From Candidatus Zhuqueibacterota bacterium (GTDB taxonomy: Bacteria; Zhuqueibacterota; Zhuqueibacteria; Residuimicrobiales; Oceaniaggregativiventaceae): DNA of 42,995 bases. This document shows, piece after piece, positions 18,865-27,541 of the stretch. The notes beneath the pieces were generated by a model. The model saw only the letters and a program-made list of their open reading frames with translations. It had not been told where the DNA came from and searched no databases. How positions within the stretch are numbered: position 1 is the first letter of the stretch; every line of letters starts with the position of its first letter. The translations under genes were made by a program, and so were the position numbers. The stretch spans positions 1-42,995 of the forward strand of contig WJMF01000070.1 of the NCBI GenBank assembly GCA_014728085.1. The letters are read 5' to 3'.

Positions 18865-20673
18865 ATGAAAAGCATACTGTTACTGATTATGTTGCTGTTA
18901 TCAAGTTCGTTGGGTTTTGCTCAGGTACTAGAGTCTGACATTAAAGTTTCAACGGCTCAGCAAGTCCAAGGCTGGTGTGAAGTGGCTTACAATATCATCT
19001 CGGATCAGTACCTGGTGGTGTGGGAAGATTATCGCACGCAGGACAGCACCAAAAGCGACATTTACGGACAGCTGGTCGATGGAGACGGGACATTGATCGG
19101 CGAGAATTTCCCAGTCTGTACCGACACGTCAAATCAATACTGGCCTCATGTTGCCTTTGATCCTGTGAAGGAGCGTTACCTCGTCGTTTTTTCGGATTAT
19201 CGCAACGGTACCTTGAACGAGTGGGGTTATGAGGACTGGCAAGGCAATTATGATGTTTACGCTGCGCTGTTGGATAAAAACGGCAATCATATCGAAACCG
19301 CCAATTCGGAAGCGGACAAATGTTTCGGCATCGCCATGCACGAGGCCGCCATACATTATCCTTCGCTGGCTTATAACGACACGGATGAAACATTTTTGGT
19401 GGTATGGTCGGATTATCGTCATGACAACAGCGCGATTTACGGTCAAATCGTTGATACCGACGGAACGTTGCTCTCACCACCTGCTGCTCCTGATGCGGCT
19501 GTTAATTTTGCTATTGCCACAGAACCGATGAACATGGCCAAAGATGTACCGGATGTCTCTTTTAGTCCGTTGATCGATGAATGGCTCGTGGTTTTTGCCC
19601 AGGGTGATATGAACAATTCATCCGTTAAGGTTCAGCGAGTCAACGGTCAGGGAAAGTTGCTTAGACGGGAGGGTGTTGAGGGTATGGAGCCCTTGCTTGT
19701 TATTCAAGACACTCATATCGGAATTGACCCGGCCCAACCCCGGCTTTGCTTCAATAATGAGTCCGGTGTAACTCTAAGGAAACAAGCCATCGCAACAACT
19801 CGCTGTGAATGCCTGGTGACCTGGCGGCAAAAGGTTGATGGCGATATCGATCTCTATGGTCAGCGAATCGCTTTTTATTCGGATGATGAGGCCGTCAGTC
19901 TGGGATTGAAGGAAGAGGCATCAGGTGATCAAGCATTTTATGCTGTTGCCCTGACCGCTGATGGTGTTCCCAGCGAGCTGCCTCCTTCGGTTTATCCCAT
20001 CAGCAATGCCGCACAGTCCCGGACGGCAGCCGGCCTGGCGTTTGGAGCACAGGACAATGAATTTATGGCGATCTGGGGGGATTGGCGTGAGGGTCGTTTT
20101 CAGCCTGCAGACCTCTATGGCCAGAGGCTCTGGATCGCTGAAGACAATAAGATGGTATGGCTGGGAGACGACCGTTCCGCTCCGGTTGATGCGGATAAAA
20201 ATTTTCCGATTCGGACCAGCGAGCATTTTGAGGGTGGCAATCTCATCGGTGTCGCTCACAATGCAAAACGGAATGAATTTTTTGTCGCTTATACCTTTGA
20301 GTTGGCCGATCAATCGAGTCCGTCAGATATCTATGGATGCCGGATTACCGGATCTGAGCCGTCTGCCGTGCGTTTGGCCGGCTCTTCCTTGCCGCGGGAA
20401 TTTGAACTGATGCCCAATTATCCAAATCCGTTCAATCCTGAAACCACGATTCGCTACCAAACGGCTCGTCTCGCATTTGTGGAAATCGCAATTTACAATC
20501 CGGCGGGACAACGAGTCCGAACGCTGTGTCGGTCGTCACAACCGGCGGGAGCCCACTCTGTGGTTTGGGATGGCCGAATCGATTCGGGGCAAACAGCGGT
20601 AAGCGGCGTTTACCTGTGCGTGGTCGTGGTTGATGGAGTTGCCAAGGCGCAAAAACTTACCCTGTTGCGATAG
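18865..20673 (+). CDS. Secreted protein with propeller-like repeats and T9SS C-terminal sorting domain
   Basis: A 602-residue secreted protein. Signal peptide residues 1-19 (ending LGFAQ). The body repeats a motif of the form YLVVWEDYR...DIYGQLVDGDGTLIG at least six times (DIYGQ, DVYAALL, AIYGQIV, DLYGQRI, DLYGQRLW), which suggests a beta-propeller. From about residue 510 the T9SS type A / FlgD-like sorting domain begins with NYPNPFNPETTIRYQ and ends KLTLLR; in this family the domain directs export through the type IX machinery and anchoring at the surface. The start has GGAGG upstream at normal spacing. It is divergent from the transporter operon. The ligand and role are unknown; the calls of propeller and surface location are inference. 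Confidence 0.88.
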   Translation: MKSILLLIMLLLSSSLGFAQVLESDIKVSTAQQVQGWCEVAYNIISDQYLVVWEDYRTQDSTKSDIYGQLVDGDGTLIGENFPVCTDTSNQYWPHVAFDPVKERYLVVFSDYRNGTLNEWGYEDWQGNYDVYAALLDKNGNHIETANSEADKCFGIAMHEAAIHYPSLAYNDTDETFLVVWSDYRHDNSAIYGQIVDTDGTLLSPPAAPDAAVNFAIATEPMNMAKDVPDVSFSPLIDEWLVVFAQGDMNNSSVKVQRVNGQGKLLRREGVEGMEPLLVIQDTHIGIDPAQPRLCFNNESGVTLRKQAIATTRCECLVTWRQKVDGDIDLYGQRIAFYSDDEAVSLGLKEEASGDQAFYAVALTADGVPSELPPSVYPISNAAQSRTAAGLAFGAQDNEFMAIWGDWREGRFQPADLYGQRLWIAEDNKMVWLGDDRSAPVDADKNFPIRTSEHFEGGNLIGVAHNAKRNEFFVAYTFELADQSSPSDIYGCRITGSEPSAVRLAGSSLPREFELMPNYPNPFNPETTIRYQTARLAFVEIAIYNPAGQRVRTLCRSSQPAGAHSVVWDGRIDSGQTAVSGVYLCVVVVDGVAKAQKLTLLR

Positions 20674-20690
20674 ACCTTGAACTGCAGAAT

Positions 20691-20740
20691 ATCCGGTGTT
20701 TATCTTTTCGCTATTTGTAAAAGATGCAGGTTGCCCGGAT
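20691..20740. terminator. Nested inverted repeat between convergent genes (possible bidirectional terminator)
   Basis: The outer arms are ATCCGG (20691-20696) and CCGGAT (20735-20740). The inner arms are ATCTTTT (20702-20708) and AAAAGAT (20719-20725) around a 10-nt loop. It lies between the T9SS gene (ends 20673) and the porin gene (ends 20846), which converge. There is no long T-run, so a terminator role is only likely. Confidence 0.45.
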
Positions 20741-20845
20741 TTGTCCATTTTGTTTACAGGTTTTGTACGGCTGATTTATTGTTTATTTGATATCGGAGCA
20801 ATCTGCATTTTTGTATTCGTTTTTTAAAGAAGCATCCGGTTATGG

Positions 20846-21847
20846 TTACAATTTTGCATAAAAGGTCAATCGCAACAGCAGATCCGATCGGGGTTGAGTG
20901 TTTTGATCGTTTTCCGCATAGGTGACTGCTTCGATATTGGGCAGGATATGGATTTCTTTTTCCACCCGAATGTCGAGGCCGGCGATAAAGATATCGGCAG
21001 CCGCTTTTGGATAGAGGGGGAAAAATGTAATTTGATCTCCTTTTGGATTGCTGTCAAACGTATGATCCCACCGCGCGAAAAGCCCGAGTCGGTTGGTGAA
21101 TCGCTTGCTGCCGAAAAAAGAGAGTATGCTCAAAGGGCGTTTATCCATCGTCGTTTTGTGCTGCTGTCGGGCGTATAGAACGCCGACTCTGTGATTTTCA
21201 TTGTGGTATCCGAATAATCCCTGAATCAACGAACGCCTTTGCTTGTCGGGTAAAGATTCATAATAACCGGAAAGTTGAACGATAAAGGCCTTTAGCGGCA
21301 GGGCGAGAGAAGCGTTGAACTGCTTGCCCTTGTTTGTCTCCGACCCGAGACCGGATCCATTGCCGAGCATAACGTGATAAAGTATCTGATTGGAGAGCAT
21401 GCTACCCTGAATAGCGATCCCGAGGTCTCTCGAACCATACATTTTTTGCAGCAGAGCCGGCGTCCGTTCGATATGCCGGTATCCCCATAATTTACTGACC
21501 TGATACCAGCTCGGTGTCGGAGAGATACCCAGGCGGATTTTTGTGTCGTTCCACTGATAGCGAAAATAGGCGTCTTTTATATATGGCGTTAGTTTGTCCG
21601 GACTGGAAAAATCACCGGCGCTGTTCATCTCAAAGCGGATCCTTGCATCCCAGTTGTCGTTGATAGAACGGTCGAAGGTTACAAAAACACGCCGGATCCA
21701 AAATCCATTTTTGTTTTCGAGCTCATTGTTGTGATGCTGCGCCATCCAGTAATAGTCGCCAAAAAAAAGTCCATGTAAGGTGTTCTCGCCGGCAAATCCG
21801 GATTGAATGAGCCAGATCAGTAATGTTGATAGAATCAAACGCTTCAT
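20846..21847 (-). CDS. Outer-membrane porin-like beta-barrel protein
   Basis: A 333-residue protein with a signal peptide (MKRLILSTLLIWLIQSGFAG). The mature protein alternates polar and hydrophobic residues in short strands with charged turns, and contains FWIRRVFVTFDRSINDNWDA, RIRFEMNSAGD and LFARWDHTFDSNPKGD, as in OprP/OprO-like and related outer-membrane porins of FCB bacteria. It ends in an aromatic-containing strand (LRLTFYAKL), consistent with a barrel closing strand. It is transcribed alone, convergent with the T9SS gene and divergent from the toastrack-like gene. The transported solute cannot be read from sequence. Confidence 0.75.
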   Translation of the reverse strand: MKRLILSTLLIWLIQSGFAGENTLHGLFFGDYYWMAQHHNNELENKNGFWIRRVFVTFDRSINDNWDARIRFEMNSAGDFSSPDKLTPYIKDAYFRYQWNDTKIRLGISPTPSWYQVSKLWGYRHIERTPALLQKMYGSRDLGIAIQGSMLSNQILYHVMLGNGSGLGSETNKGKQFNASLALPLKAFIVQLSGYYESLPDKQRRSLIQGLFGYHNENHRVGVLYARQQHKTTMDKRPLSILSFFGSKRFTNRLGLFARWDHTFDSNPKGDQITFFPLYPKAAADIFIAGLDIRVEKEIHILPNIEAVTYAENDQNTQPRSDLLLRLTFYAKL

Positions 21848-22078
21848 CGAGTGCTCTCCGGTTGGCTATTTATTCAGGTCGAAATTTATCCAGGGCGGCT
21901 ATTTTTATTATTGGTATCCGACTGCAAGTATTCCAATATAATAAATTCCAGTTAAAGATCCAATTCAGACAGAAATTGCCTTAGTATGATAATCAAATTG
22001 ACGGGTTGTAACATTTGATTCTGAAATACGTATATTTATATAGAAATCAAATTGTATTGATTTGGGAGAACATTGGCC

Positions 22079-23062
22079 ATGCACAAACGAGGAATCATCG
22101 TTTTAGGTTGCGTTTTTTTGATGTTTTTAGCGCAATCCTTCCAGGCCAGAGTAATCAACAAACACGTTCACAAACGTTTTCCTGTCAACGAGTCCACCAC
22201 GCTTTTTCTGCAACATGGCAATGCAAGTGTTAACATTATTCCGTGGGAAAAAAACAGCATCGATATACATGTACGTTACCGCTCTTGCTCTCTCTTCCCG
22301 GACGCCGGCAACATAAATGACCTGGCCGTTGAGTTTACCTCAACTCGACAAAAAATATCAGTTATCGGCAAGCTGCAGAACAATTCATCTCCGGATTACC
22401 TTCCGTTGATAAAGTTTGACTGCGAATATACGGTTTATGCGCCGGCGTGGATCAAACTCTGTTTAAGCGGTGGCGATGGAAATGTGCACGTCAAAGACTG
22501 GGAGGCCGAAATTGCCTATATTCTGGAAGATGAAGAGATCGGCATAGATCAATGCGATGAAAGGACAAAACTTTTCATTTCCAGAGGGGAGCTCAGGATT
22601 GATGGCTTGTATGGTTATCTGCTCGTCGAGAGTGCGAATGGCTCTATCGTTCTGTCATCCTGTCAAACGCCGGTTTGCCGGATTCAAATGCGGGATGGAA
22701 ATATCTTCATCAGCCGGTCACAGACGAACACCTCTCTGCCCGGTGCGGCAACAATGCCTGATTTGAAACAAATCGAATCAGCAGAAAGAAATTATTATAC
22801 CTCGGAAGAGGTAGAGATCAGAAATCCATCCGTGATTCAACTTGAGTTTTGCGATCGAGATGGTGACATTTGTGTTGAGCTGGAATATGAGGTATCGACC
22901 ATATTGTCGATAAATTCGAATCAAAACAGTATCTGTCTTTCGATATTAAATCCCGAGAAATTCAGCGACAGCTGGCACCGTATCAGCGGACATGTTTTTG
23001 ATGGAAAGAGCGAGATAAGAATTTCAAGTCATGAAGACAAGGTCACTCTTCGAGGAACCTGA
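22079..23062 (+). CDS. Exported DUF4097/toastrack-like beta-helix protein
   Basis: A 327-residue protein with a signal peptide (MHKRGIIVLGCVFLMFLAQSFQA). The mature region resembles DUF4097 'toastrack' adhesin-like proteins: a start like HKRFPVNESTTLFLQHGNAS VN (glycine-containing GNAxV turn), then regularly spaced strands such as GDGNVHVKDWEA, GELRIDGLYGYLLVESANGSIVLSS and RDGNIFISR, typical of a repetitive beta-solenoid. It is unusually Cys-rich (about 10 Cys) for an exported protein. The start is the ATG at 22079 with GGGAGA 9 nt upstream; an in-frame TTG two codons earlier is too close. A strong terminator follows at 23091. Function unknown. Confidence 0.72.
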   Translation: MHKRGIIVLGCVFLMFLAQSFQARVINKHVHKRFPVNESTTLFLQHGNASVNIIPWEKNSIDIHVRYRSCSLFPDAGNINDLAVEFTSTRQKISVIGKLQNNSSPDYLPLIKFDCEYTVYAPAWIKLCLSGGDGNVHVKDWEAEIAYILEDEEIGIDQCDERTKLFISRGELRIDGLYGYLLVESANGSIVLSSCQTPVCRIQMRDGNIFISRSQTNTSLPGAATMPDLKQIESAERNYYTSEEVEIRNPSVIQLEFCDRDGDICVELEYEVSTILSINSNQNSICLSILNPEKFSDSWHRISGHVFDGKSEIRISSHEDKVTLRGT

Positions 23063-23090
23063 TTTTTTAACCATGTATCCATTCAAGTTC

Positions 23091-23127
23091 AAGAGGAGTG
23101 CAGTAACCGGGCACTCCTCTTTTTATT
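23091..23127 (+). terminator. Rho-independent terminator after the toastrack-like gene
   Basis: Perfect 10-bp arms AGAGGAGTGC (23092-23101) and GCACTCCTCT (23111-23120), with a 9-nt loop and a T-rich tail TTTTTATT. It is 30 bp past the stop codon at 23062. Confidence 0.93.
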
Positions 23128-23185
23128 GTACAGTATTCAAATTTTTCTATATTGGAGTTGGTATTTAATTATATTGAGGTGAAAA

Positions 23186-23388
23186 ATGCGGATTTTGAAA
23201 AGTTTGTGTCTGGTGGCTGTTTTCCTGTTCTTAACCACGACTTTGCAAGCGCAAACAGGAGCGAGGGCAAAGTTACAACTGGCAATCCTTCCTGGAATTT
23301 TCAAATTATGCTGAATGTGGATTACACCTTTGCTCTCAACGATTATAATGATCAGGCCATTGTGTTCACCATTGGTTTGTTGCGGTAA
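23186..23388 (+). pseudogene. Frameshifted, internally shortened remnant of an outer-membrane protein gene
   Basis: The frame starting at the ATG at 23186 (GAGGTG upstream) encodes a clear signal peptide, MRILKSLCLVAVFLFLTTTL then QAQTG, but stops at 23314 after 42 codons. The frame shifted by one (ending at the stop 23386-23388) encodes FQIMLNVDYTFALNDYNDQA then IVFTIGLLR, which looks like the last strands of a beta-barrel. An N-terminal export signal in one frame and a C-terminal barrel end in another suggest one gene that lost its middle and its frame. Alternatively it is a genuine 42-residue exported peptide. A terminator lies just upstream and bshB1 converges from the other side. Confidence 0.5.
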
Positions 23389-23389
23389 T

Positions 23390-24127
23390 CTAGCGCCAGA
23401 ATGTTTTTATATGTAATAAATCACCGGCTTTTTGCAAGCCGACTGGTTCCCGGACATAAAAGGGTTCACCATAGGCGACCCCCATTTTATGTCCCCAGTA
23501 TTGTGCCCGTATACGAATATAGTCAAAGAATTCGGGGCTGCTGATAAAGGTTTGTTCCTGTTCCTTGTTGTTTTCATCGGGATTATAAAATTGAGATTGA
23601 TGTGCCTGAATCGCCTGCAATTTGATCTCAAACGTTTCGGAAATATCGATGATAAAGGAGGGGGTAAAATCATATAACTCCATATAGTAAAACAGATTTT
23701 TCGGGCGGTAATGCTGCTGCCCTGTATCCAGATTTTTCAGGCCGGAAGCAAAAACCGCCTGGCGAACCAGATAGGAGCATTGCGAATGGTCCGGATGACG
23801 GGTTTCCCAGTGGGGCGCCATAACGATTTTGGGCCGGTATTTGCGAAGCGTTTTGATCACCTTGATTTTATTCGCTTCCGAAACATGCACCTGTCCATCC
23901 GGGATGTCCAGGATTTCACCTGTTTTTAAGGACATAATTGCAGTGGCTGTGGTGAATTCTTTTTTTCGATCCTGCGGGGTTCCCCGGGTTCCTGATTCTC
24001 CGCCGGTTAGTGAAATCATTCCCACTTTATATCCTTCCCGAGCGAGTTTCACCAGGGTTCCCGCACACATAATTTCAACATCATCCGGATGCGCTCCGAA
24101 TGCCAGGACATCAAGCTTATCATTCAT
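23390..24127 (-). CDS. bshB1: Bacillithiol biosynthesis deacetylase BshB1
   Basis: BshB1 removes the acetyl group from N-acetylglucosaminyl-malate, the second step of bacillithiol synthesis. The 245-residue protein has the LmbE-like zinc motif AHPDDVE near residue 12, GGESGTRGTPQDRKKE, and HPDHSQC for the third zinc ligand, plus the family ending YGEPFYVREPVGL. The ATG at 24127 overlaps the end of bshC by 8 nt; the frame remains open upstream but that part is the bshC region and does not match the family. Third gene of the methyltransferase-bshC-bshB1 operon. bshA is not in the window. Confidence 0.95.
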   Translation of the reverse strand: MNDKLDVLAFGAHPDDVEIMCAGTLVKLAREGYKVGMISLTGGESGTRGTPQDRKKEFTTATAIMSLKTGEILDIPDGQVHVSEANKIKVIKTLRKYRPKIVMAPHWETRHPDHSQCSYLVRQAVFASGLKNLDTGQQHYRPKNLFYYMELYDFTPSFIIDISETFEIKLQAIQAHQSQFYNPDENNKEQEQTFISSPEFFDYIRIRAQYWGHKMGVAYGEPFYVREPVGLQKAGDLLHIKTFWR

Positions 24128-25727
24128 CAAAGTCAAGCTCCACAAATTTATGGGTAAAGATGTCGAGATCAATATGATCATATATCTTTTCGATCCAACG
24201 GCGTCCGTATTTGCACAAATATTGCACAGCGCTGATCTTGCGTTCCTGTAAATCTCCATCGGGCAGCAGATTATGCTGTAACGATGCGAGTTGTTGTTTG
24301 GTGATTTTTTCTCTGTTGGCAATAGCGTTTTGCACTTTGGTTTCTATCAAATTGATTTGATTTTTTATTGTTTTGCCGGCCCTGTCGATGACCGATTGCA
24401 GAGTGGGATCGGTTTCTTTCACGATATTGGCCAGGGTTTTCAAATCGCCTTCCAGGTGTGTTTGTGTTTTTTCTATGGTTTTTTTCAACTCTTCCGGAAC
24501 CAGATTTTCCAGAATGGATTGCTGGATGTTTTGCGAGTCCTTTATAAAGGAGGACGGCTCAATTCCGAATCGTTTTAAATGTTTCAGGGTTTTGGTTTCA
24601 AGAAGGGTAAAGTCAGCTCTTGGGAAGACCGAGGGCATATGAATTTCAAATTCCCTGTAGACATTTTTTAACTGAGCCCAGTAGGCGATTTCTCCCGGGC
24701 CGGCCACATAAGCGATTGTCGGCAACAAATAATCCTGTACAACAGGCCGCAGAGCTGCTTTGGGGCTTAGTTTTTGTGGTTGGTCGAGCAATTCTTCAAT
24801 ATCGAATGATTTCATCTTAGATAATTCCACCAGGTGTCCGTCTCTGTACTCGAGGCTATGGCGTCCTTGTTGCAATAAAAAGAGTGCGGGGCGTTTATCC
24901 ATAATATCGAGCTGCTGATGGTACCCTTTTTGTTGCAGCCCCTTGTTGTTCTGTGAAATCGCGCCAAAGGTAATCTCTTGACGCAGCTCGCGTTCGAAAA
25001 CCGGCAACGCAAGTGATTTTAGACGACGATCCGATGCATCGAGCAGAATAACCCCGTAATCGGAGAGCAAATGTGCGAACCAGCAGGCAAAGGCATGGGA
25101 AAAGGAGCGTCCTTTCCGGTATTGGCTTTTAAGCGTTTGCAGGATGTCGGTTTTAAACTCGGTATCCATGATTTGGTTGTCCAGCGATTCGATGGTTTTT
25201 TCAATGCTATCGTCCAGAATTATATTCGATACAGGCTGTCGGTCGGGATGGAAATTTTCTGCATAGATGATTTTTTGGTATTGATTTTTTTTGTCGATGA
25301 TACCGGTCCAGCGCACTTCATCGAAATCATGATCTTCTGAAACCATATAAAACACAGGGACGACCGTTCTCTGACAGTTTGTCTGTAATTTTTTTGCGAG
25401 TTTAAGGGTCGTCAGTGCCTTGTAAAATGTATAGAGAGGGCCGCCGAAAAGTCCGACTTGTTGCCCGGTAACCACGGCACGGCTCTCTGGTTCTGCCAGG
25501 CGTTCAATGTTGGCAAGTGTCTTTTTTCCGGAACCGAATTCGCGGTTTTGATCCAATAGTATTTTGGCCAGCTCCTTTCGCGGTTGGTCCTTGATGTTAT
25601 CGATACCTTGTTGTTTGTGTGGATCGCGAAAATCCAGGTTAAAAAAATCTTTGACCCGGTCAAAGTGGTTGATATAATCCTTAACCAGGGATGAACTCGT
25701 TGGAAATCGGGATAGCGTATTAGACAT
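24120..25727 (-). CDS. bshC: Bacillithiol biosynthesis cysteine-adding enzyme BshC
   Basis: BshC joins cysteine to glucosaminyl-malate, the last step of bacillithiol formation. The 535-residue length fits. Characteristic stretches are the early AVVTGQQVGLFGGPLYTFYK, VPVFYMVSEDHDFDEVRW, the mid-protein YVAGPGEIAYWAQLK, and a long coiled coil (about 400-490), then NLLPDGDLQERK near the end. The ATG at 25727 lies in the final codons of the upstream methyltransferase gene (8-nt overlap), and the end overlaps bshB1 by 8 nt, so all three are translationally coupled. Confidence 0.96.
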   Translation of the reverse strand: MSNTLSRFPTSSSLVKDYINHFDRVKDFFNLDFRDPHKQQGIDNIKDQPRKELAKILLDQNREFGSGKKTLANIERLAEPESRAVVTGQQVGLFGGPLYTFYKALTTLKLAKKLQTNCQRTVVPVFYMVSEDHDFDEVRWTGIIDKKNQYQKIIYAENFHPDRQPVSNIILDDSIEKTIESLDNQIMDTEFKTDILQTLKSQYRKGRSFSHAFACWFAHLLSDYGVILLDASDRRLKSLALPVFERELRQEITFGAISQNNKGLQQKGYHQQLDIMDKRPALFLLQQGRHSLEYRDGHLVELSKMKSFDIEELLDQPQKLSPKAALRPVVQDYLLPTIAYVAGPGEIAYWAQLKNVYREFEIHMPSVFPRADFTLLETKTLKHLKRFGIEPSSFIKDSQNIQQSILENLVPEELKKTIEKTQTHLEGDLKTLANIVKETDPTLQSVIDRAGKTIKNQINLIETKVQNAIANREKITKQQLASLQHNLLPDGDLQERKISAVQYLCKYGRRWIEKIYDHIDLDIFTHKFVELDFDE

Positions 25728-26475
25728 TTTTTTGTCCGATCATTACAAGTCTTGCTGATTTTACATCAAAGGGACGGCCTTTATAATCGCCCAATTCGTA
25801 TTTACAGGAAAAACCGGCCTGCTCAAAAAAATGGTACAGCTCCCGGCGGCTATAGGCTCTTACGGATTCCCGGTAGGAGCGCAAACCGAGTTTGTCGCTT
25901 ACAGTGATGGTTTTCTCAATTCTTTTTGTGTCGGGTTTGTAGGCGCGTTCCTGAATGATATGCATGCCGTTTCGATTCGTTTCGCTTTTCGGCTCGAGTT
26001 CGGACAAAACGCGCTCGGTGTTCATATAATCAAAAAACAACCATCCTTTCTCATTCAGAGCATTAAAGGCTTGCCGGATGACCTGAAAATTTTCCTCATC
26101 TGTATCAAAATAACCAAAACTGGTAAATATATTCAGGATCGCATCAAAGCAGCCGATAAAGGGAATTGCGCGCATATCGGCGAGAACAAACCGTACAAGA
26201 CTATTTTCGGTTTTTGATTGTTCCATAGCATGTTTTAGCAGATAATCGGAGAGGTCGAGTCCGACAGCGCGATAATGCCTTCTTGACAATTCCAGGGTGT
26301 GGCGTCCAAAGCCGCAACCGAGATCGAGAATAGTCATACCTCTGCGAACCGGAATAATCTCTTCAAAGAGATCGATGTGTTTTTTGGCTTCAGAGAAATC
26401 GCGATGTGAATATATGGTCAGATAGTCCTGGCGAAATGAGCGCTCATACCAGGGTTTATCTCTTTCTTTACTCAT
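25720..26475 (-). CDS. SAM-dependent methyltransferase, candidate bacillithiol N-methyltransferase
   Basis: A class I methyltransferase of about 251 residues. Motif I is ILDLGCGFGRHTLELSRR near residue 48, followed by an acidic residue GLDLSDY (motif II) and VRFVLADMRAIPF (motif III). The family hallmark PWYERSFRQDYLTIYSHRD stands at the N-terminus. It leads the operon with bshC and bshB1, with an 8-nt overlap. An N-methylated bacillithiol and its methyltransferase (NmbA) have been described in green sulfur bacteria; the context makes this a good candidate for the same step, but I could not align them. The start is uncertain: ATGs at 26475 and 26499 both lack a clear Shine-Dalgarno; I chose 26475 because the recognisable domain begins six residues later. 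A weak promoter TTGATT-N17-CATTAT lies at 26558-26530. Confidence 0.8.
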   Translation of the reverse strand: MSKERDKPWYERSFRQDYLTIYSHRDFSEAKKHIDLFEEIIPVRRGMTILDLGCGFGRHTLELSRRHYRAVGLDLSDYLLKHAMEQSKTENSLVRFVLADMRAIPFIGCFDAILNIFTSFGYFDTDEENFQVIRQAFNALNEKGWLFFDYMNTERVLSELEPKSETNRNGMHIIQERAYKPDTKRIEKTITVSDKLGLRSYRESVRAYSRRELYHFFEQAGFSCKYELGDYKGRPFDVKSARLVMIGQKNV

Positions 26476-26836
26476 TATGGGAGCTTTGTCTTTTGTCATA
26501 AGCGGGGTCAAAGTTCATCTGTTGTTTTTATAATGTAATAAAATCTGTATAAAATCAAAGCCAATTCATGTACCGTCCACTCGAGGAGGGGAGGGATTAA
26601 AATTGTGCATTTTGGGATTTTCTTGTTCCATGAGCGTATTTTACTGGCCGGGAGTTGCTTAAAACCTTGATAATATCTTTGTTAGTTTGTAAATTAAGCG
26701 TAAAATTTTTTGTTACTACGATGTTTACCCCGACGGCACGCAATTCTTGTTCGAGGGCGTTTGGTGCGGGGGATATCAATCCAGTGCATAGACCGGATGA
26801 TTTTAGCCTACTTAACTGTAAAAGGAAACCGAGATT
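26476..26836. other. Gene-free divergent region
   Basis: About 360 bp between the bacillithiol operon (-) and the HAD phosphatase gene (+). I see a weak minus-strand promoter (TTGATT-N17-CATTAT, 26558-26530) and A/T-rich sequence towards the HAD gene. Short open frames here begin with TTG, have no ribosome-binding site and match nothing I recognise. Confidence 0.6.
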
Positions 26837-27475
26837 ATGAATAAAGCATCTCTGATCATTTTCGATCTCGACGGAACCATTGTCGATACTGCAACCGATG
26901 TGCGCAGAGCGATCAACATTGCTCTGAAAGAGGTCGGTTTACCGCCGATATCCTTAAATAAAACAAAGCAGGCCATTGGGCCGGGGCCGGACCGCTTTGC
27001 TCATATTACGCTGGGCGAAGAAAACATGCATTTGCAGAAAGAATTTTTCGATATTTTCCCGGCGATATACTATAACAACAGCGCAGTGAGTTCAAAACCT
27101 TTTGATGGCATTGTCGATGTTTTACAAAAAATACAACTTTCCTGTGCTGTCGCCACCAATAAAATGACCTATGTGAGCCGGCATATTCTCGATGAACTCG
27201 ATCTGGGTAAATATTTTAAACTTGTTGTGGGTCGGGACATGGTTTTAAACCCAAAACCCGATCCTGAACTGCTTTACTATATTTTGTCAAAATCTTCAGT
27301 AAAGGCCCGGAATGCCCTTATGGTGGGGGATACCAATAATGATATCCTGTCGGCACAGGCGGCTGATATACCCACCTGTGCTGTGGAATGGGGATATACA
27401 CCCATTGAGGAGCTCAAAGCGCTTGAACCCGATTATATCATTAAAAAGCCTGAAGATCTATTGAAATTGATTTAA
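26837..27475 (+). CDS. HAD family hydrolase (phosphoglycolate phosphatase-like)
   Basis: A 212-residue cytoplasmic HAD phosphatase. Motif I is IIFDLDGTIVDT (nucleophile D10, D12), motif II is the Thr in VATNK, motif III is the Lys in NPKPDPELL, and motif IV is MVGDTNNDI. The small helical cap between residues 16 and 85 fits the C1-cap subfamily of phosphoglycolate phosphatase (Gph) and related enzymes; the exact substrate is not readable from the motifs. AAAAGGA lies about 10 nt before the ATG. It is followed at a 66-bp gap by a thioesterase gene in the same direction. Confidence 0.9.
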   Translation: MNKASLIIFDLDGTIVDTATDVRRAINIALKEVGLPPISLNKTKQAIGPGPDRFAHITLGEENMHLQKEFFDIFPAIYYNNSAVSSKPFDGIVDVLQKIQLSCAVATNKMTYVSRHILDELDLGKYFKLVVGRDMVLNPKPDPELLYYILSKSSVKARNALMVGDTNNDILSAQAADIPTCAVEWGYTPIEELKALEPDYIIKKPEDLLKLI

Positions 27476-27541
27476 GATTCAATTACAGGATCATTGCTAT
27501 TGTTTTCTGCAACAGACTGTCGTTTTTAGGAGAACGTGAGG

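Noticed and set aside
23390-24322. Longer version of BshB1 with about 65 extra N-terminal residues
   Set aside because: The extra part lies inside bshC, and the family's AHPDD motif is correctly placed only from the ATG at 24127.
26597-26779. Short minus-strand open frame starting LISPAPNALEQELRAVG
   Set aside because: It begins at TTG without a ribosome-binding site, resembles no family I know, and lies in a divergent promoter region.
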